A stretch of DNA of 64,000 nucleotides from Dendrolimus kikuchii (GCA_019925095.2 CM034407.1:3619210-3683209), one strand, 5' to 3'. Positions 51,108 through 62,219 are shown, counted from the first letter of the stretch. The notes: generated by a model from the letters alone, not told the origin. Made by a program: numbers and translations.

Positions 51108-51475
51108 AAAATGTTGCTGAAGCACAGCAGACAGGCTGACGGCCCAACTGTGATGGAAAGTGGTTACCGTCTCCTATGGACATTAGCAATACCAGAGGTG
51201 CTGCCAATGTCATGCCGGCCTTGGAGGAGAAACTGGAACGTGGCCACTGATTTTGCCCGTCTGGATAGCTACCACCCTTGGTCTAGATCTAGAGTATGCG
51301 GCCATATCAACCTTGAGTTGTGTTTCGGTATTAGTGATCAGGCTCCAGTCTCCCTCAAGAGAGCAACAGCCCGTTTGTAGCACCTTTGATGTTGCAAATA
51401 TCCATAGGCGATAGTAACCGCTTTCCATCAGGTGGGCCGCCTCCCTGTTTGCTGAACTCTGGCATACTCAAGTAC
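51108..51475. mobile_element. S-unit tail (-) joined to S-unit body (+)
   Basis: 51108-51240 is a minus-strand diverged tail (CTGACGGCCCAACTGTGATG, GTCATGCCGGCCTTGGAGG). From 51249 a plus-strand body runs TTGCCCGTCTGGATAGC, CAGGCTCCAGTCTCCC to GAACTCTGGCAT. This is a head-to-head composite. Confidence 0.65.
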
Positions 51476-53319
51476 TTTTTCTAGCAGAAGACAAAGACAA
51501 GACAAGCGGACGGCTTCGAATCTAACAAGCGGATAATGACGAATTTTTCATTTCTTAAAGCTTGGTTATAAAATAAGCGTACAGCGCAGTAATTCACCGT
51601 GGCAAGTAAGTAAATTTCCCAAAGTATCAGCCATCTCGCAACATAAAGCACATCCGCCGAATTCGCCCATAAGATAAAGGTTACGAGAGCAAATTCTGTT
51701 GTTTCATAAATTTTCAATTTCATACCGCTGCGGTGCTTTACTTCGGCATCGTATTAGTGAGGCTCCAGTTAAAAGCGGAAAGCGATTTGTTAGATATTTA
51801 TTGTCTTCGATAAGATTTCGCCAGATTGCACTAAACCATTATTCGTATGGCAACACTAAAAGGTTGTGCAATTTTTATTTCCATAGAGTGGTAACACTAA
51901 ATAAAAAGTCTTCTTGAAAACGCATCGGTGTTGACATTTTTCTAACAACCTAAAAATTCACGTAAATCAAATTAATCGCCGAAACAAGCTTCCTAAATAA
52001 TTAATCAGACATTTACTTATTTAAAAAAGAATGTGACATATGTCATACACAGTTGTCACTAAAACGATATAGTTTTAGTGACAACTCTGTCGGAATACGG
52101 TAATATTTACGCACCTGAACAACAATAAACCTCTGCTAGGAAAATTCCCCGGACCAAATATTCATTCAAATATTTATCACATATTTTATTACATAAAATT
52201 AGCTACCAATCAGAGAAAAAATGACATTGAAATTCGTTTTTTTTTATTCTTGCCATTTTTTATCATTTTCAGAAAAATATCGCCGGGATGCCCAGAAGAA
52301 AGTAGCGCAGAGTTTAAATCTAAGAATATGCTGTTGATCAGTAAAAACCACATCGAAATCGGCCTAATAGTTTTTACGTGAATCTCAAACAAACAGACAT
52401 CTAAAAAAGTTTGGATCGGATTTTTCATCATTTATATAGTGTATGCCAATTGATTTTTTTTTAATAGATTTAATGTACAGACATGGCATTTTTAGAATTT
52501 TATAAATAGATTTTAGTTAGATTTTATAGGTTATGTGACTTAAAGTGCAGGCTTTGTTGTACGTATATATTATATGTAACTGATTTTATATCAGTCAACC
52601 TATGATAAACAAAATCTAAAGAAATAATTATAATTATTAAAAGCTGATTAATAAGTTTTTTTTATTCAGATAAATTAATAATTTTAATTTTAACCAATAT
52701 TATACAGGTGAATTTTTCAAGTGGACCTTCAGGGCCAAACCAAAACTATACGAAATAGTGAAAAAAACTCAAAGGAGTTTCGAGACCGATTTTGATGAAA
52801 ATTACAGTAGCATCATTAGATTTTTGAAAAATCAATTACACTTTTCAGGAATCAAATCGGCTGATTTTGAAAAAATAAACACACCTGTATTATTATACCA
52901 AATCATAGTGTAGCTTGTAAGGATCAATTTCTGTAAAGGAATGTTTATTTTTTAATAAATAATAATACTATTCTAATATGGAGAAAAACGTCATACATAC
53001 TCTGTGAAATACTTTAATAGAAAGTGACAAAAAAATCTCATCAAAATAAATAACTTTCAACGTAGGTTTCCGATTGGACAGTCAACTGGGACGAGCGCTA
53101 TGGTTTTTCTTATTCTACACAAAAATACCTTTCCAAAGATATATTACGTATTTCGATTGGTGCCGGTACCAGGTTCATATATTGGTGCCCATCATCCTTT
53201 GTCATTTCTAAGAACGTGTGGGACACTTAACGGCCAGTCCCATTTTGTTCACAAATCATACATACATCAACGTGAGCGAATCCACGATCTAATACAGTAT
53301 AATCGGCAACTATTTTACC
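51476..53319. other. Long AT-rich tract with weak Helitron-like piece
   Basis: 52255-52440 (ATCGAAATCGGCCTAATAG, CTCAAACAAACAGACATC) resembles the 5' side of Helitrons or similar DNA elements. TTAAAAATTTTC-type sequence dominates the rest. TTTTAGTGACAACT near 52.05-52.09 kb is present as a short inverted pair (AGTTGTCACTAAAA). No gene. Confidence 0.4.
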
Positions 53320-53628
53320 CGCGCAGGAACGGAGAACGAATACAATTTCCTGCGGCCGGGCAGCCTGTCGTAAGAGGCGACAAAACAACCCACAGCCAGG
53401 TGGTAGGACACTTGCCCGACTGGATGGCTACCAGCCCTGGTATAAAGCATGTCGCCATAACTACCTTGAGTTGTGTTCCGGCATTAGTGCCCAGGTTCCA
53501 GTGACCCTTAAGAGAGCAGAAGTGCATTTGTAGCACCTTTGGTGTTGCAAATGTCCATAGGCGATGGTAACCGCTTTCCATTAAGTGGGCCGTCTGCCTG
53601 TCTGCTGAACTCCTGCAATTAAAAATAA
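53320..53628 (+). mobile_element. S-unit, full length
   Basis: CCCGCGCAGGAACGG to CTCCTGCAATT plus a short A-rich tail. The tail is interrupted by T, so probably older. Confidence 0.85.
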
Positions 53629-53878
53629 TTGTTTCCTTTGTACGTGTAACAGTGATTCGCTTACAACTTGGACCGCGCCATACGAAATCAAGAAAGAAGC
53701 ACCAACTGGGTATAAGCTGTGCAATGGCTGAAATTTCCTGGCTATCCCATTCCAACACCTGATATTAGAGCATAAATCTTACCGAGAATACATACCGCCT
53801 ACCTTACGGAAAGGAGATTTTGGAATAATTTTGGTAAGTACTGACAATTAAGGTCATGAGTGGCCAAGTGGTCAAGAG
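53629..53878. other. Unassigned tract
   Basis: No supported feature. Confidence 0.4.
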
Positions 53879-54012
53879 TGGTTCCAGTCTCCCTTAAGAG
53901 AGCAGCAGCGCATTTGTAGCAACTTTGGTGTTGCAAATGTCCATAGGCGATGGTAACCGCTTTCCATCAAGTGAGCCGTCTGCCTGTCTGCTGATCTCCT
54001 GCAATAAAAAAA
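53879..54012 (+). mobile_element. S-unit, 5'-truncated
   Basis: TGGTTCCAGTCTCCCTTAAG to CTCCTGCAAT plus A8. Confidence 0.8.
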
Positions 54013-54281
54013 ACAGTTTTTCAAAAATACAGAACTCAGAGTTAGTATGGTCTTTTGATTATTACTATGGTCTCGTTAACACGTTCCAGCAGTGTAAAGG
54101 ATAGATTCGGTGCCGGTAGACCGCGAAATACTCGCCATAATTAAATAGAAGATATTTTGATGAATTAAATGAATTTGACGAAGAACGTGGTTGATATGTG
54201 CCTAATGCAGTTCTAGCTTCACTATGCTAATGTCTACAACTCCGGTATTGAATTAATCAAGTCAAATGTAGACAATCTATT

Positions 54282-54520
54282 TTGCCAGGTGGTAGGGTAT
54301 TTGCCCGACTGAGTGGCAACCACCCCTGGTCTAGAGTATGGCGCCATAACAACCTTGAGTTGTGTTCCGGCATTAGTGGCTAGATTCCAGTCTCCCTTAA
54401 GAGATCAGCAGCGCATTTGTAGCACTTTTGATGTTGCAAATGTCCATAGGCGATGGTAACTGCTTTCCATCAAGTGGACCGTCTGCATGTATGCTGAACT
54501 CATGCATTTTTTTTTTAATC
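54282..54520 (+). mobile_element. S-unit, 5'-truncated
   Basis: CCAGGTGGTAGGGTATTTGC to GAACTCATGCATT; the expected poly(A) is replaced by T. Confidence 0.75.
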
Positions 54521-54937
54521 TGGCATCGATTGCTGCGTTCCACGATAGTGGAATGTTCACTTTAAAGCACATTGTTGAAAATAAAACTACACAGCAGCAT
54601 ATCACCCTTCAAGTTCCCGCCTATAACCCCCACGGTATTATTATTATAATTATGTTTTGAAGTTGGTTAAATTAATTCAAACATAGACTATCTAACATCG
54701 ATCGCTGCGTTCCACAACAGTAACAGTGACATTGTTCTTCATTTTTAACCTATACTACATATTAAAAGCTAAATCACTTGCCATATTTAAAAAATCTGTC
54801 AAAAACTATTACCTTAGTTTATAATAAAATATATATTTTTCTATTCATTTTTCTTAACTTAGCTGTTTACTGTCCACATTGTAATTTTACTTCTTTTAAT
54901 TTAATTATACATAGACATAATTTGTTAAAAGTATCCT
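54521..54937. other. Unassigned tract
   Basis: GATCGCTGCGTTCCACAACA-type words occur twice (54.53, 54.70 kb) and once as GATCGGCGCGTTCCACGACA near 55.33 kb. A short dispersed sequence of unknown nature. Confidence 0.4.
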
Positions 54938-55035
54938 CTCAGTCAGGTTGCCTGGAAGAGATAAGGATCGCTTTAAGCGATAAGGCCGCCTTTTGTTTTG
55001 CCGTTAAATTATTGTAATTATTTATTCTGTAATTG
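54938..55035 (+). mobile_element. LINE-K 3' UTR
   Basis: CTGGAAGAGATAAGGATCGC, TTTAAGCGATAAGGCCGCC, ATTATTGTAATTATTTATTC. Hairpin 54967-54981. Confidence 0.65.
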
Positions 55036-55235
55036 GAGGGAATTTCCTGCCGAAGTCTTCCCTCTGCGCTAAGATATTGGGCCTTTTAAGAAAGCCGTCA
55101 CAAAATTTCTTCGAGGTCAGCAGCGCGATGATACCGCCCTTGGTGTTGCAAATGTCCATAGACGGCGCGGCGATGATAAATTTACATCAGGTGGACCGTC
55201 TGCTTCTTTGCGAGTTTTGAACAATAAAACAAATA
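55036..55235 (+). pseudogene. LINE C-terminus with S-unit-like UTR
   Basis: Frames give EFPAEVFPLRYDIGPFKKAV and TKFLRGQQRDDT, then GVANVHRRRGDD (with shifts). The UTR reads CATCAGGTGGACCGTCTGC and ends AACAATAAAA. Second clear case, after 1.5-1.68 kb, of this LINE C-terminus upstream of the S-unit tail sequence. Confidence 0.6.
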
Positions 55236-55800
55236 TTTCTGAAAATGAAACTACATAGTAGGACACGTTAACCACATCTCAAAATTCGATGCCTAAAAAA
55301 TTAGGTCGAATGTAGACAATCCCGCATCGATCGGCGCGTTCCACGACAGTGATATTCACGTCACGTCTATGGACGATCTCGTTCCATTACGTCCCGTTGG
55401 GAAATCGCGCGACAGGTGTATAAACAACTCAATTGTGCACCCCGCCTTACTCGTATGTGTTCCATTTGTAAGCAGTAATTTATGTCAGTGCTTAAGCAAC
55501 TTTTTGTGTATGATAGGAATGTTATGCTTGTTTCTAAAACAACTAGGACGTTGTGTCCTACTTACGTAATTTTTATATGGATAACCCTCATGTTTATTAA
55601 TTACTAGCTTTTGTTGGCGTTAATGTTAAATTTGTAGATAGTGAAGAACCGATCGTTGAGAACCCTATATACTCTCCGGTAACCTCCTTCTGCGCCCGGA
55701 GATAGAGCACATATGCATTACCCGAGCGACGCATCTAGCGAAGGTGGAACTAATTGCTTTGTAATTTTCGTCGGCATGATGAATTAATTATTTGTTAATG
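55236..55800. other. Unassigned tract
   Basis: No supported feature. Confidence 0.4.
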
Positions 55801-55940
55801 AATTTCAACGGTAGCGTCAATAAAGAGTGCCACAACATTTTAACGCTTTTAAACGCGGCATATAATTTTTTTGTTGCAGAATTTCAACGGTAGCGTCAAT
55901 AAAGAGTGCTACAATATTCTAACGCTTTTAAACGCGGCAC
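55801..55940 (-). repeat. 79-bp direct tandem duplication, PLE-like end
   Basis: AATTTCAACGGTAGCGTCAA at 55801 and 55880. Each unit ends AACGCTTTTAAACGCGGCA, resembling the PLE end AACGGTTTTAAGCGCGGTA. Confidence 0.7.
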
Positions 55941-56258
55941 TTTTTTTTTTTTTTATTGCAGTAGATCAGCAGACAGGCAGACGGCCCACTTGATGGAAAG
56001 CGGTTACCATCGCTTATAGACATTTGCAACACCAAAGTTGCTACAAATGTGCTGCTGCTCTCTTAAGGCAGACTGGAACCTGGTCACTAATGCCGGAACA
56101 CAACTCAAGGTTGTTATGGCGACATACTTTAGACCAGGGGTGGTAAACTTCCAGTCGAGCAAATGCTCTACCACCTGGCTGTAGGTTGTTTAGTCGCCTC
56201 TTACGACAGGCCGCCCGGCCGCAGGATTTTGTATTCTTTCTCCATTCCTGCACGGATA
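55941..56258 (-). mobile_element. S-unit, full length
   Basis: Poly(T)14, TTGCAGTAGATCAGCAGACAG to CATTCCTGCACGGATA. Sits next to the second 79-bp unit. Confidence 0.85.
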
Positions 56259-56262
56259 GTTT

Positions 56263-56402
56263 GAGTTTTCCGTGATCACGGCTACTGGCTAATATTATAT
56301 CGTTGTAATATTGTGCATATTATTACAATTACCACGTGTTAACGTTGAAGGTAAACACTGTGATGTAGCCTGCACATAACTGATGTGTCAAGGGTTTGGT
56401 CA
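56263..56402 (+). mobile_element. PLE snippet and tRNA-SINE fragment
   Basis: TTTTCCGTGATCACGGCTAC is PLE. ATTGTGCATATTATTACAAT, TACCACGTGTTAACG and GATGTAGCCTGCACATAACT is the SINE body in plus orientation, without the tRNA part. Confidence 0.5.
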
Positions 56403-56822
56403 AGGGTATAACCATGTGCCGCTACACGCATCTCCTCCTCCCTTAGTTACCGTCACAGGGGGCCGCTGTCACGAGGGTGACAACGGACTTCCCCCCCTCT
56501 GCTATACGAAAGGGGTCACTCTGCTCCCCGAGGTGGCCCAGTTACAGAGCGTAGGGGCGCCACGGTGCAGTTACTCTGTACGAGATCCCGTGACGCTTCG
56601 TAAAAGCGCTATAAATGGGGCGCAGGTTTAGGTTTAGTGGGTAGTTCGGTGACCGATTCTCGAGACAGCTTCACTTTAGAAGCAAGCGTGGAGAACCGGT
56701 CACTGAGAGTCTCATACACCCTCGATGCAGGCCTTATGCCTGCATTCTGACTCTTCCCCCGAAGGGTCCGAGGATGGGTCCAAAAACATTTCCTCTGCGT
56801 TATAAAAAAAAGGGTATAACCA
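56403..56822 (+). mobile_element. GC-rich LINE tail with poly(A) and 12-bp TSD
   Basis: Element ~56415-56810, TGTGCCGCTACACGC to TCCTCTGCGTTATAAAAAAA. AGGGTATAACCA at 56403-56414 and 56811-56822. Typical 5'-truncated LINE insertion. The family is not identified, and the plus and minus frames across it are chance. Confidence 0.75.
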
Positions 56823-57128
56823 AGCTTGTCTAAAGATCCTTGGTGGGGGTACCAACTGTAGCTGGTTCGTGCTTTTGAATATTGTTTGGAGTCACTACGA
56901 AGCGAAATGGTGATTCTTTGCCAGAATTGCCAGAAGTGAAACGACGCCATTGAATGTTAAAAAACGGAAGAGGATTTTATTTTCTTTTTCTAAATGTGTT
57001 TTACATGACATTTATACTTATAAGGTAACTGATTCACTTTCGGGAAATTAAAGGTGGTGCCGGATAGTCGCGTCGGTAACACCAACCAAGCTGCCTTAGA
57101 CAAGTTTGGTTATATCCTTTCTCCAATA
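56806..57128. repeat. Inverted repeat pair ~40 bp, 230 bp apart
   Basis: GGGTATAACCAAGCTTGTCT...CCTTGGTGG (56812-56850) is inverted near 57085-57120 as CACCAACCAAGCTG...TAGACAAGTTTGGTTATATCC. It may be the ends of a small MITE that the LINE tail invaded. Confidence 0.5.
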
Positions 57129-57464
57129 AATGAGAGAGTCCAGTATTGGGACGTTTATAAGTTGTTAATATTATTGTCAATCACACTTCACAAAAGGCTA
57201 GATATACCATTTTCAATCAATTCTAAGAAATAATTCTTCAAAAACCATTTATTATTATAAATGATTCCCATTCTTGTCATTTGAATGATTAATTGGTTTA
57301 AATTGATAAAAGTTATTATCGTTAAAGTTTGGACCGACATAAATTACTTTAGGTGATGGTTTATTACAAGCACCGAAGGCTGCGTACGGTGTGATGCTGT
57401 ACGCGATAAACGAATGTTCTACAAATCTGCGAACCATAACTGCAACCGAGCAGATACAGTAACA
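57129..57464 (-). other. Tract with a minus-strand open frame
   Basis: A 102-codon frame (57255-57563, minus) begins with a hydrophobic stretch (VIIYCLVVACYCICSVAV), then EHSFIAYSITPYAAFGACNK and KVIYVGPNFN. It reads smoothly, like a small secreted or membrane peptide, but its start overlaps repeat X where the other copy is not coding. Family not recognised. Treat as hypothetical. Confidence 0.3.
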
Positions 57465-58080
57465 TGCTACAACTAAACAATAAATTATAACACCACACAA
57501 AGTCACAAACACATAACTAACAATATAACTTATACACATACTTAAACCTACGCGCACTACCATCGCATTGCATTACACGCACACTCCACAAACAAACCAA
57601 GACACACAAAAAGCCTAAAAATTAATAACCCAGGCACAGAAAAGAAAAAAAACAACACACATGGCACTAGATACGACTATATATAAGTATAGATATAAGG
57701 CCAACACTGCACATGCACTTTCTCACAACACCAGCATGTAACAGATACACTCTACATTAGTATAAGTTTAGTATTAAAATTAGAATAAATTAATATAATA
57801 AGTTATTCTTAAGGTACACCAAAACAGAAAAATTACTACATATAATGTCACATACACTAACAAAAACAAACAATAAGCGTGTACACAGTCTCAAATTTTT
57901 CATAATAATGTGTACCCAGGAAATGAGTTTCGCTCGCGACGTCCAGCGAGCCTTTGGCCGCGTACTCAGCTGTAACCGTAACCAACACGATGTAGCAACG
58001 AGGTTCTAAGTGTGGCTCGCCAGGGAGGTCCTCGACCTCAACCTGGCTCCACCACATGATGGAAAGCACCTCCTCCCGCA
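57465..58080. repeat. Repeat X, copy 2
   Basis: Matches 48.26-49.13 kb (AACAATAAATTATAACACCA, CACATGCACTTTCTCACAAC, CCAGCATGTAACAGATAC, TTATTCTTAAGGTACACC), followed by a GC-richer part (CCAGCGAGCCTTTGGCCGCG) open on the minus strand (57857-58081) without a known domain. Confidence 0.6.
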
Positions 58081-58544
58081 TATTGATGCCTCTGACCCCT
58101 ATTAATCACTGTCTGGGACGACGGTCTCCTCGACAGAAATTATGTTCTATTTTGACCAGTACTACCTAAGGAACTTTTCTACTTCTAGTGCAGAATGATT
58201 AGATTGATGCACTTTGAAATGCGTCAGTGTGCCTTGACCCTAAGTGAAGTTAAGAAAACCTTCTATTATGTCAAGGGTTGGACTTACTCATGATTTTAGA
58301 AGCGACTTTTCAGGTCAATTATATTACGGCCATGTTTTTGTTTGAGACCGACCTTGGTTTGTTAAGTCCGTGGTCACTTCCCAGGGGGTTATTCGTGCGT
58401 ATTTAATTTGACGACTGACTAAAAATACCGCCTTATATTAACATAGCAATTAATTCAATTACTTTGTATCCATGTAAATACTTATCGAATGTTAAAAGCT
58501 TATTTGTTTTAAACGCCATTTTTTGATAATCTACTCGTATATCT
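58081..58544. other. Unassigned tract
   Basis: No supported feature. Confidence 0.4.
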
Positions 58545-58755
58545 AAACTAATATTATAAAGAAGAAATATTTGTATTTTTATGTTTTTGTATGTTTGTAA
58601 CGAATAAACTCAAAAACTACTGGGCCGATTTTAAGAATTCTTTCACCATTCGAATGCTACATTATCCCTGAGTAATATAGGCTATATTTATTACTAGTAA
58701 AAATTTGGGATCTCTAGTAAAAAATAAATAATGTAACCCAAGGTGAAAAAAATTA
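58545..58755 (+). mobile_element. Helitron 5' part
   Basis: ATCTAAACTAATATTATAAAG start, TGTAACGAATAAACTCAAAA, ACTACTGGGCCGATTTTAAG, CCATTCGAATGCTACATTAT, CTGAGTAATATAGGC. This is the uninterrupted form of the sequence at 0.56 and 6.86 kb. The 3' end (CTAGT) is missing. Confidence 0.55.
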
Positions 58756-58973
58756 GCCATAAAAGTCTTTCATCTCATGCACTGCGCAAAGTATTGATGA
58801 TAGAACAATAAAATGTTCAACAATATTGAAAAAAATATCAATGTCTACAAAAAAAACTTCGCGATGCCATAGGTCCAACTATAGTAGTTATGTCACTATA
58901 ACTACTTTTTTACATTTTAAAAGTGTGATAGAAATGGCGATCAAAATCTGACCTGAGACTATTTTTTCAAATC
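58756..58973. other. Unassigned tract
   Basis: No supported feature. Confidence 0.4.
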
Positions 58974-59623
58974 AATTGTGCAATGCAGAGTTAGAAGGTA
59001 CACCGCTGATATAGAAAGAAGAGTAAATTTGGGGAATAGTGTGAATGGAGCGTTAGGTAAACTTCTAGGCGCTAAGACTCTCAGCCAGAAGGCCCAGCTT
59101 GCCATACACAACGCGGTGCTGGTACCTACGCTCACGTATGGAAGCGAGGGTTGGGTATGGAAGAGAGAGCATGAAAGTAGAGTAAACGCGGTCGAGATGC
59201 GAGCACTGCGCAAAATCTGCGGAGTGTTGCTCGCGGACCGCGTTCGTAATACCGAAGTAAGAAAGAGACTTGGTCTGAAAGAGAGTGTCGGGTGAAGGTA
59301 AGGAAAGAAATGCTCCGGTGGTTCGGGCATGTGGAAAGAATGCATGATGAAAGAATGACTAAACAGATATACAATTCCAAAAGTGGATGGATGAAGAAGT
59401 CGTGGAAGGCCACGACATACCTTCCATGATCAAATTGATCGTGTAGGATCGGAAGGTGATGTTAGGAGTCTTAAGAACAGACGAGCGTGCATGACAAGAG
59501 TTATGAATGTCAAAGAAGCAAGTGAGGTGTGTAAGAATAAGCCTGAATTGCGCTCTGTTGTTCGTGCCTACCCCGCAAGGGAACTGGCGTGAAGTTATGT
59601 ATGTATGTATGTAATTGTGCAAT
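58974..59623 (+). mobile_element. RTE-A copy 11, longest copy, with 11-bp TSD
   Basis: Element 58985-59612; AATTGTGCAAT at 58974-58984 and 59613-59623. Frame 1 encodes RRYTADIERRVNLGNSVNGA, LGKLLGAKTLSQKAQLAIHN, VLVPTLTYGSEGWVWKRE and EMRALRKICGVLLADRVRN. A one-base deletion near 59290 (GTCGGGTGAAGG for GTCGGGGTGAAGG) breaks it. A second small indel follows at CAATTCCAAAAG. ATGT-repeat tail. It extends ~130 residues further upstream than most copies, into the thumb region after the reverse transcriptase. Confidence 0.85.
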
Positions 59624-60175
59624 TTTAAAACCTGGGAAATGACTTCGATAAATATTTCCGTTGTGTGATATTTCACGGCAAGGAAGGAAAAGGGACTTAC
59701 CCGGCTTTGATCCTCGCACAGTTTTGATAGTTTTAAATATTTCTCGGTTTTAACTTGCGCACGTATGTGTCGGTTGAGAGAGAGAGAATTTAAGTTGACA
59801 GCTTTGACGTTTTGCTGTTGACCGCGAATACAGATGGCGCCATCTCTCGACATCTTCGGGTTTTCCTTTTTAGTTTTTTTTGCCGAGTTTATGGAAAGGG
59901 AATGGTTTAAAAGGACAAAAGGAATTTAGGTTTATTTGTGTCGACGCAGACTTTATTTTTTATATTATGGGAGCTGCATACGTCTAGTCATCGCAGTAGA
60001 CAACGAACTACTGGCTAGCGCTTTTTTATATTTTTTTATTGGACTTGACTTTATGTTGTTGGAACGAAGACCTTACAATTTTACCGGGGGTTACCCACGT
60101 ATAATGAACGTGTTGCGAAACGTTTCATCCACCAATTTATTGATGTATAATTTAGCATAGTTACCGACTATCTGT
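59624..60175. other. Unassigned tract
   Basis: No supported feature; some short frames only. Confidence 0.4.
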
Positions 60176-60414
60176 ATAATGTCTATATCTCTATAAATAT
60201 TACAAATGCGAAAGTTTTTAAAAATAGATGTGTGGATGTATGTTTGTTACTCTTTCACGCAAAAATTACTGAATTGATTTTGATGAAACTTTCCAATAAT
60301 ATAGCTTAGACACATCAGAATAACACAGGCTATAATTTTTAAGATATAGTGTGAATTATCCAAAATATAACGATTTTCCATCACCACGTGCGTGAAACCG
60401 CGGGCACAGCTAGT
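60176..60414 (+). mobile_element. Helitron, complete short non-autonomous copy
   Basis: Starts near ATCTCTATAAATATTACAAA, contains TTACTGAATTGATTTTGATG and CACATCAGAATAACACAGGC, and ends AACCGCGGGCACAGCTAGT. Same 3' family as 25.25 and 43.43 kb. Confidence 0.7.
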
Positions 60415-60533
60415 GCTTAATATATGAACGCGCCGCTATGTAAATACAAATAGATACTATCGTTGTTAGAGCTTTCGATAAGATTGGGCATTTGTCTAAA
60501 GCCTCTTAACTAAAAAAAATAAGGAGAGCATAA

Positions 60534-62005
60534 TTATAGATAAAATATTAGTCCCAAACCACTGTCACTTACTGGGAACGTTCCCAAAAGACTGGCGGCG
60601 TTACCACGCTGAATAGCAATGCTTACCCTTTGAGCAAAATAGACGCCAGCCTTTTGGTCGCGTTATAGGTCTACTAAGCGTTCGGCGACATCTCGATAAA
60701 GTTTTAGAGCGTTAGGACCCTACGGACCTAGAGTTTCCACCCCAAATGCCGCAAATGTGTAACTATTGCCGATAGCGGCGTACTTACGGCGCTTGAGGGC
60801 CTCCTATTCGGCTGCAGCAGAACCGGCGGTAGCGGACGTACTTGAAAGATGGAACGCCGCCAGAGTGTCAACGCAAGTAGCATCTCACACTAAGGGGCGG
60901 CCCATCTTCCAAGGTGCTAACGTCATCCCATCCGGTCTCCTGCCATCGTCGCGGTACAAGCCGTTTGGTTCCAGAACGGCAGGTACACCGGCGGTGACAA
61001 GAGCCCGGCGGATAATGTCATTCAGTGCCGCGTGACGAGAAGTTCTACCGGCGCTTCTGCTGCTGGATAATCCATGGTGTCCTAAGCGATCCACCTTATC
61101 CCCGCATTGAGAGAGGTGAGGGACCACACAGGTTGCCCCCAGGCGAATGCTGGCGCAGATTCTAAAGGCAGTATCATCTAAAAGTATGCCAAGATTCGAG
61201 GGCAGTGCCTGTAGCCAGATACCTGACTCCCAACGTGAGACAGTTAAGAGGCGAGCACGCTCAGCCTGCCCCATACAAGAAGAAAGGAGTTCCTGATACG
61301 TTATAAGGCTGAGCGGCTCATCCCAAAGCTTTTGGAGTTTTAGGTTCACGGGGAAAATTTGATTCGGGCAGGCCAGTGACCACGCATTTTTAGCCTCAGC
61401 CAAACACGGGACCTCAAAATTACTAAGTGATGGATTTAATATTTTACCGATGAGGTCCATGGTGCTATACGCTGAGGCCAAGAAGGCGGGTAACGCTATG
61501 TCTGAAATTTTTCGGATTCCCAGGCCGCCGAGCCTCGCAGGCAGGGTGGCCTGGGTCCATGAGCGATCATCAAAGGGGATGTTGAATAGTGATGAGAGTG
61601 ATTGCCTAATCATATCATCTAAATTATTTACTAAATGTGGATGTTGTCACAGCGGGCACCAACGAAGTATATATGTAAAATTTGAAACAAACAAACAGTG
61701 TCTGATAATGAAATATGCGCAATGTATTTAAATATTTTTTTAAATTAGCAGTTTTTGAAAGAAATTTTTGAATTTTGGAGTCAACAAAGGATGCGAAAGA
61801 GTCGTCGAAGATAGGGCACCCCAGGAGAGTTAAATTACTTTGATTAACAATTTTAAAATTTAGACTTAAACTTTGAAACCCAGATTTTATTTTTTCAAAA
61901 TTGTTTAACTTGTTGAATATATAAATTTCACATTTAGATAAATTTAAGACCAGACCGATTTTCGCGCACTCTTCTAACAGGAACGAATTTTACTATATTT
62001 GGATT
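60534..62005 (-). pseudogene. REL-LINE: reverse transcriptase end and restriction-like endonuclease region, decayed
   Basis: From the right: SFLLEECAKIGLVLNLSKCE and LTLLGCPIFDDSFASFVDSK (after the RT active site, open to ~61.74 kb). A shifted part follows, then an open frame 61613-60885 with RSWTQATLPARLGGLGIRKI and DIALPAFLASAYS. Next comes a degenerate zinc motif (two expected Cys are Ser: LSQC..HHGLSS), SAGRTSRHAALNDIIRRAL, then LEPNGLYRDDGRRPDGMTL. The RHxxLN and RPDG..(12).D order fits the PD-(D/E)XK endonucleases of R2-like LINEs. Downstream, DATCVDTL, KYAAIGNSYTFAAFGVETLG and AIQRGNAASLLGTFP continue in the same frame with in-frame stops (two at expected Trp). Family stop at 60534-60536. 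Confidence 0.75.
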
Positions 62006-62219
62006 TGTAAGCCTAAGATCTATTACAAGATGTACCATATTTTTGAGTGAATAAATAAATTGATTGATTGCTTGGCTACCCATTTGCGTTTGCAATGACA
62101 TGGGTTCGAATCCTACCTGGGAAGCATATACAACTTAGGCTGTTTTTCTGACCTAAAAGGTATTTTGTATAATTTTAGTGGGCCTAAAAAGGTCACTTTC
62201 ACAGAATCATAATATGACT
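62006..62219 (+). mobile_element. tRNA-like box B sequence, possible SINE
   Basis: GACATGGGTTCGAATCCTAC (62089-62108) is a perfect box B. TTGGCTACCCATTTGCG upstream is a poor box A. No clear cloverleaf, so a SINE relic is more likely than a tRNA gene. Confidence 0.4.

Noticed and set aside
62089..62108. Possible tRNA gene from a perfect B box
   Set aside because: No acceptor or anticodon stem can be formed with the flanks; more likely a SINE relic or chance.
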